A DNA stretch of 64,000 nt from positions 56,001 to 120,000 of the forward strand of contig JAUZSH010000032.1 in assembly GCA_030949605.1 (NCBI GenBank), in the 5' to 3' direction. Position numbers and translations under genes: made by a program. How positions within the stretch are numbered: position 1 is the first letter of the stretch; each line of letters begins with the position of its first letter. A model generated the notes under the pieces. It did not search any database and had not been told where the DNA came from. It worked only from the letters and a program-made list of their open reading frames with translations. Positions 62,301-64,000 of the stretch are shown piece after piece. Origin of the DNA: Ghiorsea sp. (GTDB lineage Bacteria; Pseudomonadota; Zetaproteobacteria; Mariprofundales; Mariprofundaceae).

Positions 62301-64000
62301 TCACTGTACGGGTTACCTGAACCGCTGCATTGTTAGAAGCATCACTTACATTATAAGTCACTGCATACGAACCAGCTACATTTACATTCACTGGATTGAC
62401 CACCGTAACTGCTGGTAATGTGCCATCAAAGCTATCTGAGGCTGTGGCTCCCAAATCAGTATAAACTGTTCCAGCTTCATGGTTTACCGTAGCCGCACCA
62501 TTGAGCGTAATCACTGGTTTAATCGTATCACCAACAATCACTGTACGGGTTACCTGAACCGCTGCATTGCTAGATGCATCACTTACATTGTAAGTCACTA
62601 CATACGAACCAGCTACGTTCACATTCACTGGATTAACCACTACAACTGTAAAGTTTCCATCAAGTGCATCCACTGCTGTTGCACCTAAATCAGTGTAATT
62701 CGTACCCGCCTCATGATTTACCGTTGCTGCACCACTACGCGTAATCACTGGAGAAGCTGTATCTTTTTTCACTGTACCAACAAACTGCGTTGCAGCATTG
62801 CCTGCTTTATCACTAACATCAGCAGTCATATTGATTGCAGCTGCATCAGGCACAGCACTAAGGTTAGCTGTACCACTGAAGATATTACCAGTCACAGCAA
62901 CGATAGTATTCACACCGCCAATCACTACTGTGATATTCTGGGCATTTTCTACGCCTGTTGTTGTTCCGCTAAAGGCAACTGAAGTTAAGGTGTCTGCTCC
63001 ACTCACCACACCATCCGTGGAGACTAACAGGGTGCTAATAGTGGGTACTACCGTATCAACACTTATCACAACCTGCGTCGCGGCTGTGTTGTTATTCGTT
63101 GCTGCATCCGTAAATACACCAGCTGCAATATCTACCGTGGCACCCGTCGTACTATTTGTTGTCGGAGTAAAGCTTACCGTATAAGCCGTACCACTACCTG
63201 CAAAGATACTCAATGATCCACCAGCTACTGTGATATCACCTACAGCAAAGGTAGTACTACTCTCACTCAAAGTGATAGTCAGTGTAGCAACATCACCTAC
63301 TTTCAAGGCAGTAAAGTTACTGGCTATCGACACTGTTGGTTGAATCGTATCTATAGTCATGCTCAATTGTGTAGCTATTGTATTGCTATTGCCAGCTGCA
63401 TCCGTAAATACACCACCTGCAATACCTACCGTAGCACTAGTAGTGGTCGTGGTTGGGGTAAAGCTTGCTGTATAAGTTGTACCACTACCTGCAAAATTGC
63501 TCAATGCTCCGCCTGAAACAACGACATCAGCCACTGCAAAATCAACACTACTTTCACTTAAGGTAAAGGTAAGTTTGGCTACACTACCTGCTTTCAAAAC
63601 CGATATATTACTGCTTATAGTCACACTTGGTTGCACCGTATCACCAATCACCGTGAAGCTTGTAGTGGCAACACTGGTATTACCAGCAGTATCAACCTCC
63701 TTCACATTAAACTGATAGGTAGTGGCATTGGCTACGCTTGCATTATAGCTCCAGCCCGTACCTGAAACTGTAGCGACACCCAATAGAGTCGTACCATTGT
63801 AAACATTGACCGTCGAAGCTGTAGCATTGCTACCCGATAGAACTAGTGCCGTATCATCCGTGGTATCACCTGAAACCAATGTACCAGTAACCGTACCCAC
63901 ATTATCGGTAGCGGCAGTCAAATTGGCTGTTGGTGCAGTTGTATCACCAGTCACCGTAAAATTAGCCGTTGCAGCACTGGTATTACCAGCTGTATCCGTC
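56311..64000 (-). CDS. Giant repetitive surface protein with JDVT-CTERM-like tail, 5' end outside window
   Basis: The frame is open to the window edge (TDTAGNTSAATANF precedes the GTG at 63,954), so over 2,560 residues are visible. From the N-side: Ig-like/Big domains (SGDTTDDTALVLSGSNATAS; TLSESSVDFAVADVVVSGG), one divergent and 20 near-identical 79-residue DUF5011-like repeats, HYR-type domains (YPVGTTVVTWMATDAHSQVT), an Asp-rich calcium motif (DTDGDGISDAEEIGDPENPY), a choice-of-anchor-U-like domain (VTLKFSKKLPDDVVLYKV, LTITDGGQFDLDGVANGVIV), and a tail GGGCSLQSDEGKFDPLLP plus hydrophobic helix and KRRKYEGEEK. The tail predicts C-terminal processing and anchoring. It is probably an adhesin or matrix protein. 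Confidence 0.9.
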   Translation of the reverse strand, partial: TDTAGNTSAATANFTVTGDTTAPTANLTAATDNVGTVTGTLVSGDTTDDTALVLSGSNATASTVNVYNGTTLLGVATVSGTGWSYNASVANATTYQFNVKEVDTAGNTSVATTSFTVIGDTVQPSVTISSNISVLKAGSVAKLTFTLSESSVDFAVADVVVSGGALSNFAGSGTTYTASFTPTTTTTSATVGIAGGVFTDAAGNSNTIATQLSMTIDTIQPTVSIASNFTALKVGDVATLTITLSESSTTFAVGDITVAGGSLSIFAGSGTAYTVSFTPTTNSTTGATVDIAAGVFTDAATNNNTAATQVVISVDTVVPTISTLLVSTDGVVSGADTLTSVAFSGTTTGVENAQNITVVIGGVNTIVAVTGNIFSGTANLSAVPDAAAINMTADVSDKAGNAATQFVGTVKKDTASPVITRSGAATVNHEAGTNYTDLGATAVDALDGNFTVVVVNPVNVNVAGSYVVTYNVSDASSNAAVQVTRTVIVGDTIKPVITLNGAATVNHEAGTVYTDLGATASDSFDGTLPAVTVVNPVNVNVAGSYAVTYNVSDASNNAAVQVTRTVIVGDTIKPVITLNGAATVNHEAGTVYTDLGATASDSFDGTLPAVTVVNPVNVNVAGSYAVTYNVSDASNNAAVQVTRTVIVGDTIKPVITLNGAATVNHEAGTVYTDLGATASDSFDGTLPAVTLVNPVNVNVAGSYVVTYNVSDASNNAAVQVTRTVIVGDTIKPVITLNGAATVNHEAGTAYTDLGATASDSFDGTLPAVTLVNPVNVNVAGSYAVTYNVTDASSNAAVQVTRTVIVGDTIAPVITLNGAATVNHEAGTVYTDLGATASDSFDGTLPAVTLANSVNVNVAGSYAVTYNVSDASNNVAVQVTRTVIVGDTIKPVITLNGAATVNHEAGTVYTDLGATASDSFDGTLPAVALVNPVNVNVAGSYAVTYNVSDASNNAAVQVTRTVIVGDTIKPVITLNGAATVNHEAGTVYTDLGATASDSFDGTLPAVTLVNPVNVNVAGSYAVTYNVSDASSNAAVQVTRTVIVGDTIKPVITLNGAATVNHEAGTVYTDLGATASDSFDGTLPAVTLANPVNVNVAGSYAVTYNVSDASNNAAVQVTRTVIVGDTIKPVITLNGAATVNHEAGTVYTDLGATASDSFDGTLPAVTLVNPVNVNVAGSYAVTYNVSDASNNAAVQVTRTVIVGDTIKPVITLNGAATVNHEAGTVYTDLGATASDSFDGTLPAATVVNPVNVNVAGSYAVTYNVTDASNNAAVQVTRTVIVGDTIKPVITLNGAATVNHEAGTVYTDLGATASDSFDGTLPAVTLVNPVNVNVAGSYAVTYNVSDASNNAAVQVTRTVIVGDTIKPVITLNGAATVNHEAGTVYTDLGATASDSFDGTLPAVTLANPVNVNVAGSYVVTYNVSDASNNAAVQVTRTVIVGDTIKPVITLNGAATVKHEAGTAYTDLGATASDSFDGTLPAVTLVNPVNVNVAGSYAVTYNVTDASNNAAVQVTRTVIVGDTIKPVITLNGAATVNHEAGTVYTDLGATASDSFDGTLPAITLANPVNVNVAGSYAVTYNVSDASNNAAVQLTRTVIVGDTIKPVITLNGAATVNHEAGTVYTDLGATASDSFDGTLPAVTLVNPVNVNVAGSYAVTYNVSDASNNAAVQVTRTVIVGDTIKPVITLNGAATVNHEAGIVYTDLGATASDRFDGTLPAVTVVNPVNVNVAGSYAVTYNVSDASNNAAVQLTRTVTVGDTIKPVITLNGAATVNHEAGTVYTDLGATASDSFDGTLPAVTLVNPVNVNVAGSYAVTYNVSDASNNAAVQVTRTVIVGDTIKPVITLNGAATVNHEAGTAYTDLGATASDSFDGTLPAITLANPVNVNVAGSYAVTYNVSDASNNAAVQLTRTVIVGDTIKPVITLNGAATVNHEAGTVYTDLGATASDSFDGTLPAVTLVNPVNVNVAGSYVVTYNVSDASNNAAVQVTRTVIVGDTIAPVITLNGAATVNHEAGTVYTDLGATASDSFDGTLPAVTLVNPVNVNVAGSYVVTYNVSDASNNAAVQVTRTVIVGDTIAPVFTSSPLADVLVEATGANTAVIVPTPVVTEAFLSAVGSDAVSIFFPVGTTLITWTAVDNSGNTSVITQNVVVEDTTAPVIVGSPLADVKAEATGVLTSVGLFNIPTTTDLFTVSLVNNEPASYPVGTTVVTWMATDAHSQVTTSTQNVIIVDTTAPVISNQPRNINMQGDTTLGGQPNSHATIAAFLTAATATDLVDAYVNVVVSKGNRAFYATGTTTVVEFTATDIAGNSTTFTRTLTINDPADAAPSGTGLTIAQSYALGIDPNAVSKDTDGDGISDAEEIGDPENPYDEDQDGVIDAFENSALNQDKSIASGLPMDDGKVEVESTNQNLSGVKHSKNGSKVPENVVFPYGVLSYTTTSKVGGKQPVTLKFSKKLPDDVVLYKVDANGNYSEMPRSMWEEVDKYKIRLTITDGGQFDLDGVANGVIVDPVAIGSRSVTKITSGGTFGGGCSLQSDEGKFDPLLPMVVLLSVFWMFKRRKYEGEEK
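57793..62532. repeat. 20 tandem 237-bp repeats in the giant gene
   Basis: Exactly 20 units of 237 bp (79 codons, 4,740 bp) run without length variation; a more divergent 21st precedes them (62,533-62,769). Each unit reads GDTIKPVITLNGAATVNHEA then GTVYTDLGATASDSFDGTLP and ends VQVTRTVIV. Units differ at a few recurring positions (TLVNP/TLANP/TVVNP, SYAV/SYVV, SDASNN/TDASSN). One unit has DRFDG, one AGIVY, one VKHEAG, and one SVNVNV. Confidence 0.97.

Noticed and set aside
57793-62532. Regular direct repeats that could suggest a CRISPR array
   Set aside because: Units are 237 bp, contiguous, coding in one frame and have no unique spacers.
57976-62688. A ladder of plus-strand ORFs of about 65 residues every 237 bp
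   Set aside because: They are the antisense shadow of the repeats in the giant gene; each has the same period and no ribosome site.

Overview
The window looks like a chromosomal segment of a Gram-negative proteobacterium with a moderately AT-leaning genome. It has an outer-membrane and lipoprotein toolkit (LpxC, LolB, OmpA-type protein), meso-DAP murein recycling (Mpl), ubiquinone genes (UbiB, UbiE, UbiJ, UbiD), small periplasmic c-type cytochromes beside HemN, and the gene order lolB-ispE-tRNA-Gln-prs. This would fit a marine gamma- or zetaproteobacterium (an iron oxidiser such as Ghiorsea or Mariprofundus is a guess). The sequence alone does not settle the lineage.

Layout. 1-4.3 kb: end of a flavin reductase, a PD-(D/E)XK-like protein, a small thioredoxin-fold ferredoxin, an ORF broken by insertion-sequence debris, an MFS transporter and mpl. 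4.3-11 kb: a mobile zone with a 283-bp MITE, nested hairpins, two tiny genes, three tandem copies of one IS4-family element exactly 11 bp apart, then a RelE-type toxin-antitoxin pair. 11-16.7 kb: a housekeeping run dut, nadD-rsfS-rlmH-envC-ctpA-polysaccharide deacetylase with 4-8 bp overlaps. 16.7-21.8 kb: a graveyard of palindromic repeats, then gpmI-ubiD and an RsbW/RsbV-like pair on the minus strand. 21.8-24.6 kb: one large helicase with a toxin-like N-terminus and ankyrin repeats, bounded by a 19-bp direct repeat. 24.7-35.5 kb: YcgN, parvulin, an FAD oxidoreductase, a cyclic-nucleotide-binding protein, an MnmM-like methyltransferase, a secreted metalloprotease, a DUF1538/P-II/P-II/PP2C cluster and fumC. 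35.5-37.5 kb: an IS1634-like element inside a long repeat. 37.5-54.4 kb (minus strand): ubiEJB, lpxC, prs, tRNA-Gln, ispE, lolB, TPR lipoprotein, JAMM protease, hemN, two cytochromes, a CCA-adding-type enzyme, thrS-infC-rpmI-rplT and tRNA-Val. 54.5-64 kb: a surface-protein operon.

The most interesting system is that last operon. It encodes a giant adhesin-like protein of more than 2,560 residues with 20 near-identical 79-residue DUF5011-like repeats and a C-terminal tail resembling JDVT-CTERM sorting signals. Next come an OmpA-family protein whose start overlaps the giant's stop, and a CPBP-type glutamic intramembrane protease resembling MrtJ, the proposed JDVT-CTERM processing enzyme. The protease gene carries a one-base frameshift. 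Other highlights are the direct-repeat-bounded helicase, two repeat copies that each preserve the empty site of the other's insertion, and single-base frameshifts in prs and ispE. Because those two genes are normally essential, homopolymer sequencing error must be considered before any of the frameshifts is interpreted.
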